NCBI GenBank assembly: GCA_027625915.1
Contig: JANTQA010000008.1
Location: 6,007,501 to 6,071,500, forward strand
From: Anaeramoeba flamelloides
Taxonomy: Eukaryota; Metamonada; Anaeramoebidae
Reading direction: 5' to 3'
Length of the DNA stretch: 64,000 bases
Position numbers and translations under genes: made by a program. Every line of letters begins with the position of its first letter. The first letter of the stretch is position 1. The notes beneath the pieces are model-generated. The model did no database searches. It had not been told where the DNA came from and worked only from the letters and a program-made list of their open reading frames with translations. Shown in pieces: positions 1 to 11,779 of this stretch.

Positions 1-375
1 AGCGGTCTTACATAGTCAATTGTTATATAGATCAGAAATATTTGATTTGACAAAACCTAAAAGATTTGAATGATATAGATGTGTGGATTAATAAAAAAGT
101 AACAAAATTTTTATTAATAAATCCACACTCTCCTAGACTTATATATAAAACTGAAGCAAAAATAGATTCAGCAAGAATAACTATATATAAAAGAAGATTT
201 AAACTAATTCAAAAATTAACCTTTTTGGAATTTCGTGAAATAGTTAAAAAATCTCAAATTCAGATAACAGAAATTTGAAAATATTAACTGGCAATCAGAC
301 ACCCTAAAAGAATTAGAATTTGAACTTGAGAAATATCGAATTAAACAACTGGAAAATAGTCCAAGTTGGAAATGT

Positions 376-812
376 CGTTAGGTTTTTTTTTAATTTAAGA
401 AATAAATTGAAAATTTCCAAAATTTTCGGTTTATTTCTGATAATAAAAAAAAACCACCGTTAGCTTTTCCATAATTCAAAAGAATAGAGTAAAATCTAAG
501 ATTTTACCCAATTCTTTTAAATTTTGGAAAAGCGACGTTAGGTTTTCTCGAGTTTTCTGTTTATTTGGAAAATCGATAGATTTTCGTTAGGTTTTTTTGA
601 GTTTTCTATTTTTTTAGAAAATCAATAGATTTTCGAAATAAAATAGAAAACCTCAAAAAAACCTAGAACACTTCAGAAATAAAACAGAAAACCTCAAGAA
701 AACCGCCGTTAGGTTTTTTTTACTTTTAGAAATAAAAAGAAAATTTCAGGAATTTTCTTTTTATTTCTCAAAGTAAAAAAAACCTAGGTACTCTACGGCA
801 CTCTACGACACT
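376..812. repeat. Palindrome cluster I (modules A, B, C with nested C, A)
   Basis: A row of near-perfect palindromes separated by TAACG/CGTTA-type linkers. Module A at 381-455, centred on AAATTTCCAAAATTTTC; module B at 463-533, with arms containing TTCAAAAGAATAGAGTAAAA; an outer module C at 541-704 whose centre holds a second C-like palindrome at 589-663; and another A at about 709-782. The left border is TGTCGTTAGG; the right border is CCTAGGTACTCTACGGCAC followed by CTACGACACTC. Each palindrome could form a hairpin of about 70-75 nt. Confidence 0.85.
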
Positions 813-862
813 CCTCAAAAATATTTAAAAATAATTTCTATTCAAAATAATATTAACAAACA

Positions 863-1050
863 GTCGTGTCGTCAAGTGCCGTAGAGTACCTAGGTTTTTT
901 TTACTTTGAGAAATAAAAAGAAAATTCCTGAAATTTTCTTTTTATTTCTCAAATTAAAAAAAATCTAATGACGGTTTTCCAGAATTCAAAAGAATAGAGA
1001 AAAATCTATGATTTTACTCAATTCTTTTAAATTCTGGAAAACCTAACGAC
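863..1050. repeat. Palindrome cluster II (modules A and B, inverted)
   Basis: Inverted arrangement of cluster I: it opens with GTCGTGTCGTCAAGTGCC, GTAGAGTACCTAGG, then a module A palindrome, a linker CTAATGACGG, a module B palindrome, and closes with CCTAACGAC. It lies 50 bases after cluster I within the same LINE remnant. Confidence 0.85.
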
Positions 1051-1225
1051 AAAAGATATTTAAAATGGAAGGGTTCAACTTCAATCTTAAAACTCAGAAA
1101 TTTTACAAATTATTTCAATAGATATTCTTATGTTATGAACAAAGACAAATCAAAATACTGTAAATTATGCAAAAAATCAAAAAAAAATAGATATCATTGA
1201 AGATTTGGATCATTTTCTCTGTGAT

Positions 1226-1408
1226 CGTGTCGTCAAGTGCCGTAGAGTGCCTAGGTTTTTTTTACTTTTTGTAATGTAAAGAAAATTAAATAAATTTTCT
1301 TTACATTTCAAAAAGTAAAAAAAAGCTAACGGCGATTTTCCAGGATTCAAAAGAATTGCGTAAAATCTTTGATTTTACTCTATTCTTTTGAATCCTGGAA
1401 AACCTAAC
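1226..1408. repeat. Palindrome cluster III (modules A and B)
   Basis: Opens with GTGTCGTCAAGTGCCGTAGA, GTGCCTAGG, then module A (arms with TTACTTTTTGTAATGTAAAG), linker CTAACGGCG, module B, and ends in CCTAAC. It is inserted directly after the codons for DHFLCDR in the LINE remnant. Confidence 0.85.
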
Positions 1409-1612
1409 CACTGCCCAGTCTATTAAAATAATCGTAAAATCTGGATATCTGAATGAAAAAAATTTAACATCTCTAATATATTAAAAAATAATATTATTAC
1501 TATTTTTGATATTATTAGAAAAAGAGATTCATCATATTTATTAGCCCTAGTGGGTAATAAATTTATTTTTGAGTCTTTAACAAAATTCCTAAATCATAAT
1601 TTAGGAATTCGG

Positions 1613-1710
1613 GAAGTGCCGTAGAGTGCCTAGGTTTTTTTTAATTTTTGAAATGAATTGAAAATTAAATAAATTTTCAATACATTTCAAAAAGTAAAAA
1701 AAACCTAACG
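1613..1710. repeat. Palindrome cluster IV (single module A)
   Basis: Opens with AAGTGCCGTAGAGTGCCTAG, carries one module A palindrome (TTTTTGAAATGAATTGAAAA and its complement) and ends in CCTAACGG. This is the simplest form of the repeat and shows the two unlike borders most clearly. Confidence 0.85.
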
Positions 1711-1864
1711 GCAAATAAGAGGAATTAAAAACTCCTCCGTTAAATATTAAAATAAAATATATATATATATATCTATTTTTGTAGTGAAATTCCAAAAAGA
1801 AAAAGGAAATGAAATGAAAAGATAGAAATAAACAAAAAAAAAAAAAAAAAAAAAAGAATTTTAC

Positions 1865-2613
1865 CAGATTTAATTAGCCATTTATTTGAAGGCGGAACAG
1901 GCGGAACAATATTTGATAAAGCATAACCAACTAAAACCGAAGCCAATTTTTTCGATTTTTTGAGTTTAAGTGTTGAAAAATAATGGATGAAATGGTTTTT
2001 TAAAGAATATTCTTCGACACTCCAAATATTTTTCCGATTGAAATGAACGCCATCTAGATCAACAAAAGATTCGATTTGGTTTTTCTTTTTTTTGTTTTTC
2101 AATTTGTAATTTAAATAAGAGCTGTTGAAGCTTCTTGACACTTCGTATAAATTTGAAGACAAAAAAGTTAAGAGGCAATTAATCACTTCAATGATAAGAA
2201 TGTATTCGTCGTATTCACCTTCAAGGTATTTGACTTTGATTAAAAAATCTATCAAGCTTTCCATAAACAAAGGAGAAACATCAATTTGATTCGAATTTTT
2301 TGAGGAGATGATAAAATGATGTTCAAAGCAAGTTGGATCGGACGTTATGTCTTCGTTCTCAGATTCTTTTGTTTCTGATTTGGTTACATAAAAGCCCTCA
2401 TCAGTAGATCTTTCAATTTCGTCTGTTTCACTTTCATCAAAATCGTTGTCTGTTTCTGTTTCTGTTTTTGTTTTTGGTTCTTCTTTTTCTTTTTCTTTTT
2501 CTTTTTCTTTTTCTTTTTCTTTTTCTTTTTCTTTTTCTTTTTCTTTTTCTTTTTCTTTTTCTTTTTCTTTTTCTTTTTCTTTTTCTTTTTCTTTTCTTTT
2601 TCTTTTCTTTTCT

Positions 2614-2660
<47 letters not shown>

Positions 2661-3157
2661 TTTTCTTTTTCTTTTTCTTTTTCTTTTTCTTTTTCTTTTT
2701 CTTTTTGTTTCTTGATTAATTTTTTCCGTTCTCTTTTTTCTAATTTCCTTTGGATTGATTTCATTCTTTTATGTTTTCTTTTCTGTGATTTGGTATTTTT
2801 CATAAGTTTCTTCGACAACTCAAATATTTCTGTGGAAAACTGCCTGATCAGGAATAACAAATTGACCATATTCATCGTAAAATTGTTCATCTTTTTTTGT
2901 TCTTCAAAATTGTTTGTCATTTTTTGGATCTTTTCAATTGCAAATGAGATTAACCGTGGGAAATTATGTGTTTTTGGATTGTTGATTAATAAGTGAGGAA
3001 TGAAATTCTCGCGAAGCAGTAATAAATTGTCTTGCAGTGGCTGTCGGATTAAGGGAACAGAAAAATGAACAAAGAGTTCGTTGTACCAAAATGTGTCAGA
3101 GTTTTCAATAACTGATTTCCCACATAACTTTTTCAATACCTTTGATTCTTTTTGCAT
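1865..3157 (-). CDS. DYM: Dymeclin (DYM), 5' part; gene continues past the left edge
   Basis: Dymeclin is a Golgi-associated peripheral protein of the dymeclin/HID-1 superfamily. From the start at 3157, residues LKKLCGKSVIENSDTFWYN and NNPKTHN match the dymeclin N-terminus (human SENDPFW and ENNPRTGN). A long charged insert follows, ending in a Lys-Glu tract encoded by a TTTTTC repeat (about 2455-2705). After it come TFLSSNLYEV, resembling VVFLSCQLFHKEV of human dymeclin, and a GYALSNIVPP segment in the position of human YGLASGVATG. The two halves are in different frames: the upstream frame stops near 2657 inside the low-complexity tract, and the downstream frame is open from about 2620 to 1865. 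A missed intron, a homopolymer length error or a true frameshift could explain this. A GTAAAA donor at 1864 in phase 1 ends the visible exon; the remaining two thirds of the protein must lie to the left. Confidence 0.75.
2455..2705. repeat. (TTTTTC)n hexanucleotide microsatellite with poly(T)
   Basis: About forty imperfect TCTTTT units with a pure T run of roughly 29 bases at 2631-2658. On the minus strand it encodes alternating Lys-Glu in the dymeclin insert, so length changes in units of six are neutral but changes in the T run are not. Confidence 0.95.
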
Positions 3158-3179
3158 TTTATTAGGCTGTGTTACTTCA

Positions 3180-6100
3180 AATTATTTTTTTTCTGTTAAT
3201 TCTAATACTTTTTCTTTTTCTTGTTATTGTTATTGTTCTTGTTCTTTTTCTTTTTCTTGATCTTTTTTTTATTTCTTTTTTTTTTTTTTTTTTTTGATTT
3301 AATGAAAAACTTGGGGTATAAAGAAAAAGGTTTTTTCGATCGTTGATTGCGAAATAGGAGATTGGAAAAAAAATATTAACGAGAAACAAAAAAACAAAAA
3401 ATGATTTTTTATTGATATTTTTTGTATATGAATTTTTTTTCGAAAGGCTACAGCCACGTTAGTTGTTTTCAAAAAAATTAATTTTTTTTCCTCTATATTT
3501 TTATTTTTCAAAAGTGAAAAGTTCTTTTATGCACACTTTTTTATTATGGGTTAAGGGTCTCGGGACTCACAGCAGATTTAGTCCAGATACAAGAAGTTGA
3601 CTGCAATTAAAAAGAATCTTATGAAATTGAACATCTTTTGGTAATCAAAATTCTCTTAACAAAAAAAAAATTGATAGAAATCTCTATTCAAAAAAATCCA
3701 ATAATAAGAAAAAATATAAAGAATTCTCAATTCTCCAAAAAAACCAAATTGAAAGAAAAAAAATCGAACTTTTCTTCTTTTTATTTTCCAAAAGGGTAAA
3801 ATTTCTTCAATTTAAAACAAATTGTTTTCTGAAAGTACACAATCCTTTTAATTTGGTTTGAGCTAATTTTTGGTAATGTTTCTAATTCTCTATATCTAAA
3901 AAACATAGAATTTTTGTACCATCCAAGAGAAATAAATGTTCTTTTGAAATAAGAAAAAAAAAATGAAAAAAATCTTAGAGATCTCTAAAGTTAAATATGG
4001 ACACCTCTAAAATCATCAGAGTTGTTTTCAAATTTATAATTCCAAGGATTTAGTGATTTAAATTGGAAATTGTAGTATCGTTCTTGGATGTTTTTTTCTC
4101 AAAATGTCTAAGTTTTCAATTGTTGATTTGAAGAATCGATACTACATTTCACATTCTGAATTTGCTTTTAATTAAATCAAATACTGATAAAAATTTGAAA
4201 ATTATTTATAATCTCCTGGTATCTGAATTGTAAAGGGAAACAAGTTAACTTTATTTTCCATTTCCTTTTTTAGAATTAGAGTTACGAAAGAATTAGTTTA
4301 CAATTTGTGGCTATCTTCAAAAAAAGTAAATTGCAAACAAATTGAAAATTTTTTCATATTTAATAATCCAATATCAGAATTTCAGTAACTTTTTTTTCAT
4401 CAGTATGATTTAAACCTTAAGGAAGATCTTTCTATCTCAAAGGTTGTGTTTATTTATTGTGTTTTAACTTTCTCTTCTCAAAAAGAATTTTCATTCTGAA
4501 GAAATTGGACAAAATAATTATTAATTTCAAAGTAAAAAAAACAAAAAAAAAAAATTATTAAAAGAGATTTTTGATAAAATTTTCACAAAGAAATGACTTA
4601 ATCGATTTTCTTATAAAAGTTCAAATTTGAAATCATTTTAAACCTGTAAAAACAACTGTAAAAATTATTCAAAATAGCAACTGAAATTATCCAAATTATT
4701 TCATTTGAAATGAGAATTCTAAAATATTAATATCAATTTTTGAGTGGATCATACTGGATCTTTTAAAAGGTTAATTGTGAAAATAATGGAATTTTTAAAT
4801 TTTCGATTTTTTTTGCAAGAGAAATTCCCAGAATAAATATAACTAAAGTTTAATAACTCTTTCATCTCGTTTTGATAGCCAATTCCCCATCTTTCGATAG
4901 AGTCAAAATTATAACGTAATAAATTTTCGAAAGAATGAAATCAGATAATCTCAAGTTATATGTTACGGTATGTTATTTTGGTTACTAGATCATGGTTTTT
5001 AGATTTGTGGAATTTTTCATGTTTTTTTCAAATATGAAAATTTCTTTTGTTTTTCTGAAATCTGAATAAAAGGGTTTAAGGCTTTTAGGTTGTTGGTTAT
5101 GTTGGATATATATATATATATATATAACTAGATTCCAAAATTTTGGACACAGTTTAAACAGTGGAAAGAACATCGTTACTACACTTTAAATTCAAAACGA
5201 AAAGAATTTTGATTTTACAAACAATTTCATTTTTTGTCTTTTTTGTTTTGTTTTCATTTCCTTTTTTGAAGTTATCTAATCTGTTTCGTTATATCTCGGA
5301 ATTTTTTTTCAATGGTTGATAAAAGGTTAGTCTTGAGTTTGTTAAATTGGAAAACCACATAAAATTGGTAGATTTTATCTTATCGTTTGATCGATCAATA
5401 ATTGTTGGTGAAATTTCAACAAATTTACCAATACATTTTTTGTTCCGCTCGTTTCATTATTTTGGACACACCTGTTTTTATTTTTAAGTTATATATTTTT
5501 TTCTTTTATTTGGGTTAAAATGAATACTTATTAAAACATTAATACTGAGTTACTTAAATGTGATTTTTTATTAGGTTTGTAAAAATACAATAAATTGGGT
5601 TTTTTTTTACCTATTTTTGATTTTGGGTGTGTCCAAATTTTTGGAACAGGGTTTATATATATATATATTATCAAGTTCATGATTTTCACTTAGTAATGAA
5701 GGTTTTATTGATTAAATCCAAATGAATGAAAAGGGATGATTTTACAATTTATGTTTTTTATGTATGTTTTCAAGTGTTTTATATGATTAAAATCGATTTT
5801 TTAGAAAAATTTTCATATTAAACCTTAAAGTGTGTTATACAAAGAGGAAATTCATTTTTCTTTTAATATAATATTTATTGAATATTTAATCTGAAAATAA
5901 AATTAAATTTTCTCATAAATATATTTATTTTTTATTATTTTTCTATCATAATAATAATAACATTATTTTTTGGTATTTTTAATAAAAAGATAGGTTGGGT
6001 TTTGAATTTAGATTATTAAAATCAAAATTTCTAATTTAAAAAATAATAATAAAATAAAAATATTTAAAAAAATAATAAAAATGAAGAATAATTATTTTTT

Positions 6101-9100
6101 TTCCAATATCAAACAAATAATAATAATAATAATTACAACTACTTTATCTTTGAAATATTCTGAATTGTTATTCTAATTAAGATCCGGATTAAAGACAAAT
6201 AACATAATAAAGATATTTGGAAATCTATATCATTTTAAACCCTTTAGTTTAAATTTGATGAAATTGGGGGTATCTATTGATTTAAGTATGATAAATTTAA
6301 TATAAATTTAAAACAGATAAGATAAAAACACCCATTAAACGTAAAAAACACGACTTTCCTAAATTTTACTGGTTATAGCAATGTCGAAAAAAGATTTTTT
6401 TAAGTGTTATCAAAGATTAAAACTTTGAAAAAAAAATATCAGTTGATGTTCTATTAGAAAAAGAATTAAAGTAAATAATAATAGAATGTGTAATTGTCCA
6501 ATATTATGAAATTATTATATTGATTAAATATTTGGTTTTATAAAATTATGTATATATCAAGAAATTTTATATTATAAATATACAACCAATTCCACTTTGA
6601 ATACTAAAAATTTCAACAAAAAAAATAAGACATTAAAAAAAAATTAGAATTAAGACACAAAATATGATACAAGTAAAAAATTTGTGAAAAGAAAAATTCC
6701 CAATTTTGCACCTTAATTTGAAGTTTTTCTTGGACTTAAATGTTATTGAAAAGCTGTGCACTTAAAAGATGAACCGGATGTATACTTGAAATAAATTAAA
6801 TATTATCACTAAAATATAAAATTAGTGGGTATATATTGTAAACTGGGCATTTCTTTTTTCTAATAATTCGGAAAAGATTACTTTTCCAAAAGAACGTGTG
6901 GTATTGAAGAAAGAGAAATGTTAAAAAAAAACTGAGTATATTTTTTTAATATTTGTTTTTTTTTCTTTCTAATAAAATAAAAATAAAATAAAAAAGATAT
7001 TTATCTCAGGTTTCTATATCAAATTCGTATGTATTATTACAGTAAATATCCCTTTCAAGGTGCAAACTTTGAACTTGGTTGAAGGTATAAAAAATTCAAA
7101 TTGTAGTAGATTTTTTCGATTTTTTTTTTACGTATTTTATTATCTAGAGTACTAATTTTTGAGTTTTAATTATGGGTGTATTTGTAACCGAAATTATGTT
7201 CGAAATTTGTAATTTAAGGTGAAATGAACTTTATTTATTGAAAGATTCTTGAAAATAATAATTTTTATAATTCTTTTTTTGAATTATTATTAACAAAATT
7301 ATTTTATTATATATTTTTATCAAAAATCAAACAAGGACAAAGAATACTCTTCCAAGGATTGAATGAAAGTGGTTGAAGACTTGATATCAAAAAAAAAAAA
7401 AAAAAAAAAAAAAAAAGTGCAAAAAGTTGAATTTCATTAAGGAGAAAATATTTTTCAGAAAATTAAAAAACAAAATTCAAATTTTTTTTGTGTTTTATAA
7501 ATAGAAAGTAAATTAATTACTTTAAAAGGCCAAATAATTTAAACACGGAAATATATTTTTTATCAAGGATTGAAAAATGTCCGAATTTTTAGTCATCCAT
7601 GAATTTGATGAGTTAAATAAAAAGATGATATTTATAATTCTTTTTGGGTAGTCTTAAGAAATTGAAAATAAATGTTTCTAAAAAAAGTTGGAGAATAAAT
7701 TTATTTTCCTTAAAAAAATACAATAAAATTGCATTCAGAATTAATAATTTATCAAAATGAAGACTAATAATTCAAATATTTTGTTTTTGAGTGTAGAATA
7801 TGTTATTTGTCCTTGGTCGAAATCTCCATAAACGTTGTAATAGTAAAATAATACTAAAAAGTTTTTCTTATCAATTAAAATCGTTTTTGTATTAGTATTA
7901 AAATAAAAAAAAAAATTAAAAAAAAATAATCGACGTTTTACTACAAATTCGAAGGCAGGTTAATCAGTTTTTAGACTTTAAAGTTGAAACTATCTTATTA
8001 TTATGATTATTGATCTCATGTTAATTTGACACACAACACTTTTAATTATTTGTATAATATAATAATAATTAACACATAGATTCTTTTAACAAATTATTTT
8101 CACAGATTTGGAACGAAACAGGAAAAATTCAACCCCTTTAGTAAAGATTATAAAAATAATCATTCCCTTGGGTTTTCTAAATTGATGATTATTGAGTAAA
8201 TCTTGATTTTAAAAAAATAAAAAATTAATTAGTTTGAGGTATTCAAGATATTAATTTTTAAAAATCAAACTACTCTAGATTTGGATTCTATTTTTTTATT
8301 TATAAAATTAATTTTATAAAAATCTTCTAATTATAAATTTTGAAATTTTGTTCATTTAAAAAATCGAATAATTTTTTGTTCATTAATTTTGATGATAAAT
8401 ATTTCCAACTCTATGAAAAATGGGCACTAATATCAATAAACCCCAATTATAACATGTTTAATTATTGGCTGGTTTATGGTGTCGATAATTCCTCAAGAGA
8501 AAGTAATTGTACCAAACATTAGATATACGATCAAAGATAAATGTTTTTTTTTTCTTGATCATTTTTTCATTATTCTGATTATCATTTTGTAATTGATGTG
8601 TTAATTTAATATTCAAGGATTTTACTGGCCCCGCTTTTTCTTTAACACCCAAGTATTTAGTTTAATAAATGATGTTAATAATTCCAATTAAAAGCCAACT
8701 GGAACTATCAAAATAGGTAAAAGATACCAACACCCTTAAATAAACAAAATAATTTGATCTCATGAAAGAAAAGAACGATTTTGTAAAGCTTCATAATATA
8801 CAAATAGGTGTTTTTTATAAATTCAATTATAAAAGAATCAGAAAATTAAAAAGAAAAATGATGTGAAATATGAAATTATCCAAAATCTTTAATTCATCAG
8901 ACAAAAAGTAAAATTGTCGAGTCAATTTAGTTTGAGAAAGACAATCAATAGAAAGCAAATTTTAAAAATCTTTCTTTGAAGAGACAAGTTTCTTCTAACA
9001 CAAATTGATTATAAAAATGAAGAGATAATAAATTCCCATTTCTTTCTCAAACACCAGTTAAAAGAATCCCAAGATGGACAAAATCGCTTGAATAATGAGA

Positions 9101-9359
9101 TACTTTCAAGATCAAAAACATTAGGGAACATAAAATCTGGAAAAGGGATCAAATTATTGCTTTTTTTGTAAATAAAATAAACAACAAAATAATGTTAAAA
9201 ATTGTTGATTTTGCTTTTTGAAATTGAACAAAAAATAATTGTCGTTGGTTAATAGTAGCTTCTTAGTTTTTTCAGGAAAATGAACTGAAATCAGAAAAAA
9301 TTTTACATAATCATTTTTTCTACTTTTTAAATTTAAAAGCATTTATTTATTTTGTGAAA
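3180..9359. other. Gene-free AT-rich interval with degenerate repeats
   Basis: No convincing coding region on either strand over 6.2 kb. It holds T/A homopolymers (for example a long A run near 7390-7417), a TIR element at 5128-5655 and scattered short inverted repeats. Short open stretches here are AT-rich and without recognisable domains. Confidence 0.6.
5128..5655. mobile_element. MITE with Tc1/mariner-like ends
   Basis: Left end GATTCCAAAATTTTGGACAC and right end GTGTCCAAATTTTTGGAACA are inverted complements; TA-rich DNA flanks both sides. A third internal copy of the end motif (TTTTGGACACACC) lies near 5460, suggesting a composite. Related interiors occur at 13240-13430, 36590-36940, 52540-52790 and 58480-58750 (reverse). 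No transposase frame is visible. Confidence 0.65.
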
Positions 9360-11435
9360 ATGTCTTTCTATAAATGGACAAGAGAAAGAACGTACTCAAT
9401 TGAAGACATCCAACAGCTTAATATGGAGATAACAGAAAAACAAAAGGGGTCATATAAAATGAAGAAATTTAAAGATCCATTACATTTTGAAGAAGGATTT
9501 TTTTATTTAATTAAAGCAATCCAAAACCTTAAGACCAAAATTAAAAAAAGACCTGTGTTGGTTGCAATTTCTGGTCCCTCTGGAGGTAACTTTTTCTTTT
9601 AGCTTTATTTTTTTACAAGTAATTTTTTCTGTTGCTTTCTAAAAGGGTGAACAAAAAAGACTTTATGGATATTCTGGAAATTTGTTTATTTTACTAAACC
9701 AACAGCTACATCAAGATTTTTGAAATCTTTTTTGAAACTCTTTTAATTGGTAAAATAAATTCAAAAGTTCTTGAAATCCATTTTTAAAAAAACAACCAAA
9801 TTGGTTAACAAAAGAACAACTACCAATTAAAAACTTTTGGTAATAAAAAATGCTAATTGGTTTTTAAAAGGAAAAAAAAAAAATCAAAAAACCCAAAAGA
9901 AAAAAAAGCAACATAAAAAATTCGCATCAAAAATATTTCGACATAGTAGTCTTTTAATCCATCAAATTTTTCAAATTTTTCCCAATAAACAATTTTTAAT
10001 AGCTGGTAAAACAACAATTTCAAACAAGGTTCTTGACTGTAAGTAATTTTAGTGTTTCTTATTTTTCGCAAACAAATCAGTTTTATATTAAATCAACAAC
10101 ACACTCCAAAACAAAAAACAAAAAACAAAAAACAAAAAACAAAAAACAAAAAACAAAAAACAAAAAACAAAAAACAAAAAACAAAAAACAAAATAAATTC
10201 AAAACGACAAAGTTTTTAGTCAAGCAATTTCAATATCTATGGACAATTACCTCGACACGTCAAAGCATGTAATTGATGAAAACTTTGATGACTATAGATT
10301 AGTTGATTTTGATTTGTTAAAAAAGAATTTACAGGAATTGATGGACGGGAAGGAAACAAAAACCCCATTATATGATTTCCGAAAGTCAGGAAGGTATGCG
10401 TATGAAACAATCAAATGCAAGGAAGGCGGTATTGTTCTTTTAGAGGGAATCTACGCGCTTCACGATCACATCCGCGACTTTTTCGATTTCAGGGTCTTCA
10501 TCTCTGGCGGCGTCCATTACGACTTGGTGAAGAGGATCGGGAGAGACATCTCAAGAACCGGGCAAACGCCGAAGGAGTCGTTCCAACAAATTACGGAAAC
10601 TGTGTACCCAATGTACAAGGCATTTGTTGAGCCAACAATTAAATATGCACATCTTAAAATCCTTAACCGTTTCAACCCATTCACAGCCCTCTTGAACCCA
10701 AACTACATCTTAAAAACCACCGAGCCTGTTAAAGAAGAGGCGATCTTAAAAATATTAGGATTGGACGAAAGCTTTAAATCAAAGCATAACCAGTACAACG
10801 ACATCTATCTGAGGCCACCCCAAGACATTGAGTCAGAAGAAGAGTCCGGCGAGGAATCCGGCGAGGAAAACGAGAAGGAAACCATGAAGGAAAATGAAAG
10901 TGGGTACAAAAAAGTGAAAGTTAAATTGGTTAGGAACAATTCATTTGGAGGAAGAAAGTCTTCGTTTGTGAAAGATTATATTCGTGTGAGAAACAATATC
11001 TCAAGCGGCACATACGAGGTGCAGTTTTCTCAAATATTACAACAAGACGATTTTATCATCACCCCAACTTTGGATTTTGCAGTGTCGGTTAAAATTTTGT
11101 CTGGGTTACTTTCCTTAGGATACACCATTGACGCAACAATTAAAAGAAAATTAAAAAGGTTTACCAATGGCGAAATCACAATTGATATCGATACCTTTGT
11201 CCAAATGAAGAATATCACATATGTACAAATCAAGGGTAAAAATCGCGAAAAGGTTAAAGAAATCGGTAAAACACTCGGCCTTGAAGGCAAATATGTGAGA
11301 AGAAGTTACATCGAATTGTATTTTGACTACACAGAAGAAAAAATTAGAACGAGACAATTGAAAAGAATTAAAAAAAAAAAATTAAAGAAAGTTCAAAAAA
11401 AATCAAAATTAAATTCAACTCAAGAAAAAAAATAA
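9360..11435 (+). CDS. Uridine kinase-like P-loop / CYTH fusion (TTM type)
   Basis: Three exons: 9360-9585, 10003-10038, 10225-11435; both junctions are phase 1 and the product is about 490 residues. The Walker A motif is split by intron 1 and reads GPSGAGKTTISNK after splicing. SMDNYLDTSKHVIDENFDDY follows, then GIVLLEGIYALHD, GGVHYDLVKRIGRDISRTGQ and ETVYPMYKAFVEP, which are near-identical to the uridine kinase-like domain of plant TTM1/TTM2. After an acidic linker (about 60 residues, SEEESGEESGEE) comes a CYTH domain (SVKILSGLLSLGYTIDATI, YVQIKGKNREKVKEIG, LGLEGKYVRRSYIEL). The canonical ExExK of catalytic CYTH enzymes is not evident, as in the plant proteins, which are pyrophosphatases; that activity here is inference. 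The lysine-rich tail is low complexity. Start chosen at the first ATG preceding a conserved N-terminus. Confidence 0.9.
10108..10193. repeat. (CAAAAAA)n in intron 2 of the kinase-CYTH gene
   Basis: About twelve copies of a 7-base unit fill nearly half of the 186-base intron. The same unit occupies the second intron of the orphan gene at 21027-21082. Confidence 0.95.
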
Positions 11436-11779
11436 TGTTTTTTTTTTATTTATTTTATTGAATTTAATAATTTTTATTTTATTTTATTTTATTTTTATTA
11501 TTCTATTTTTTTATTTTTTTTTATTTGATTTTATTTGTTTCTTTTTTTGTTTTTTTTTTTTTTTAATATGAATCGAAATATGCCTTTATGGACACCATTG
11601 TCGCATTTTGAAAAAATTACCTTTTCCACAATTTTAAAAATATCTAATCCTATCACCTCCTCGATAACCCCTGATAAGCCTGTTGGCGAATCAGAACAAT
11701 GAGAAAAAAGTTCAAATAAAAAAGCTCAAAATAAAAAAAAAAATTTTCGGTTTATTTTTCTTTTTTTAAAATAAATTGG

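Larger units (their letters stand above)
1..1610 (+). mobile_element. LINE remnant, 3' part, interrupted by palindrome clusters
   Basis: Decayed C-terminal part of a non-LTR retrotransposon reverse transcriptase that begins outside the window. An open stretch at 66-278 reads like an RT thumb region (WINKKVTKFLLINPHS). At 283-372 follows INWQSDTLKELEFELEKYR...NSPSWK. At about 1080-1225 comes a segment with NRYSYVMNKDKSKYCKLCKK and, after a gap, DLDHFLCDR, which resembles the C-x2-C...H...C tail found after the RT of many LINEs. The same blocks recur at 37965-38345 and 45130-46045, which is the main evidence for a family. The piece carries stops and four palindrome clusters. It lies antisense inside a presumed dymeclin intron. 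Confidence 0.6.

Noticed and set aside
376-1710. CRISPR array
   Set aside because: The regularly spaced repeats are different palindromes without unique spacers, and the genome is eukaryotic with introns.
2446-2719. Long plus-strand open frames of alternating Phe with Ser or Leu
   Set aside because: They are the reverse of the TTTTTC microsatellite within the dymeclin gene; composition is purely repeat-driven.
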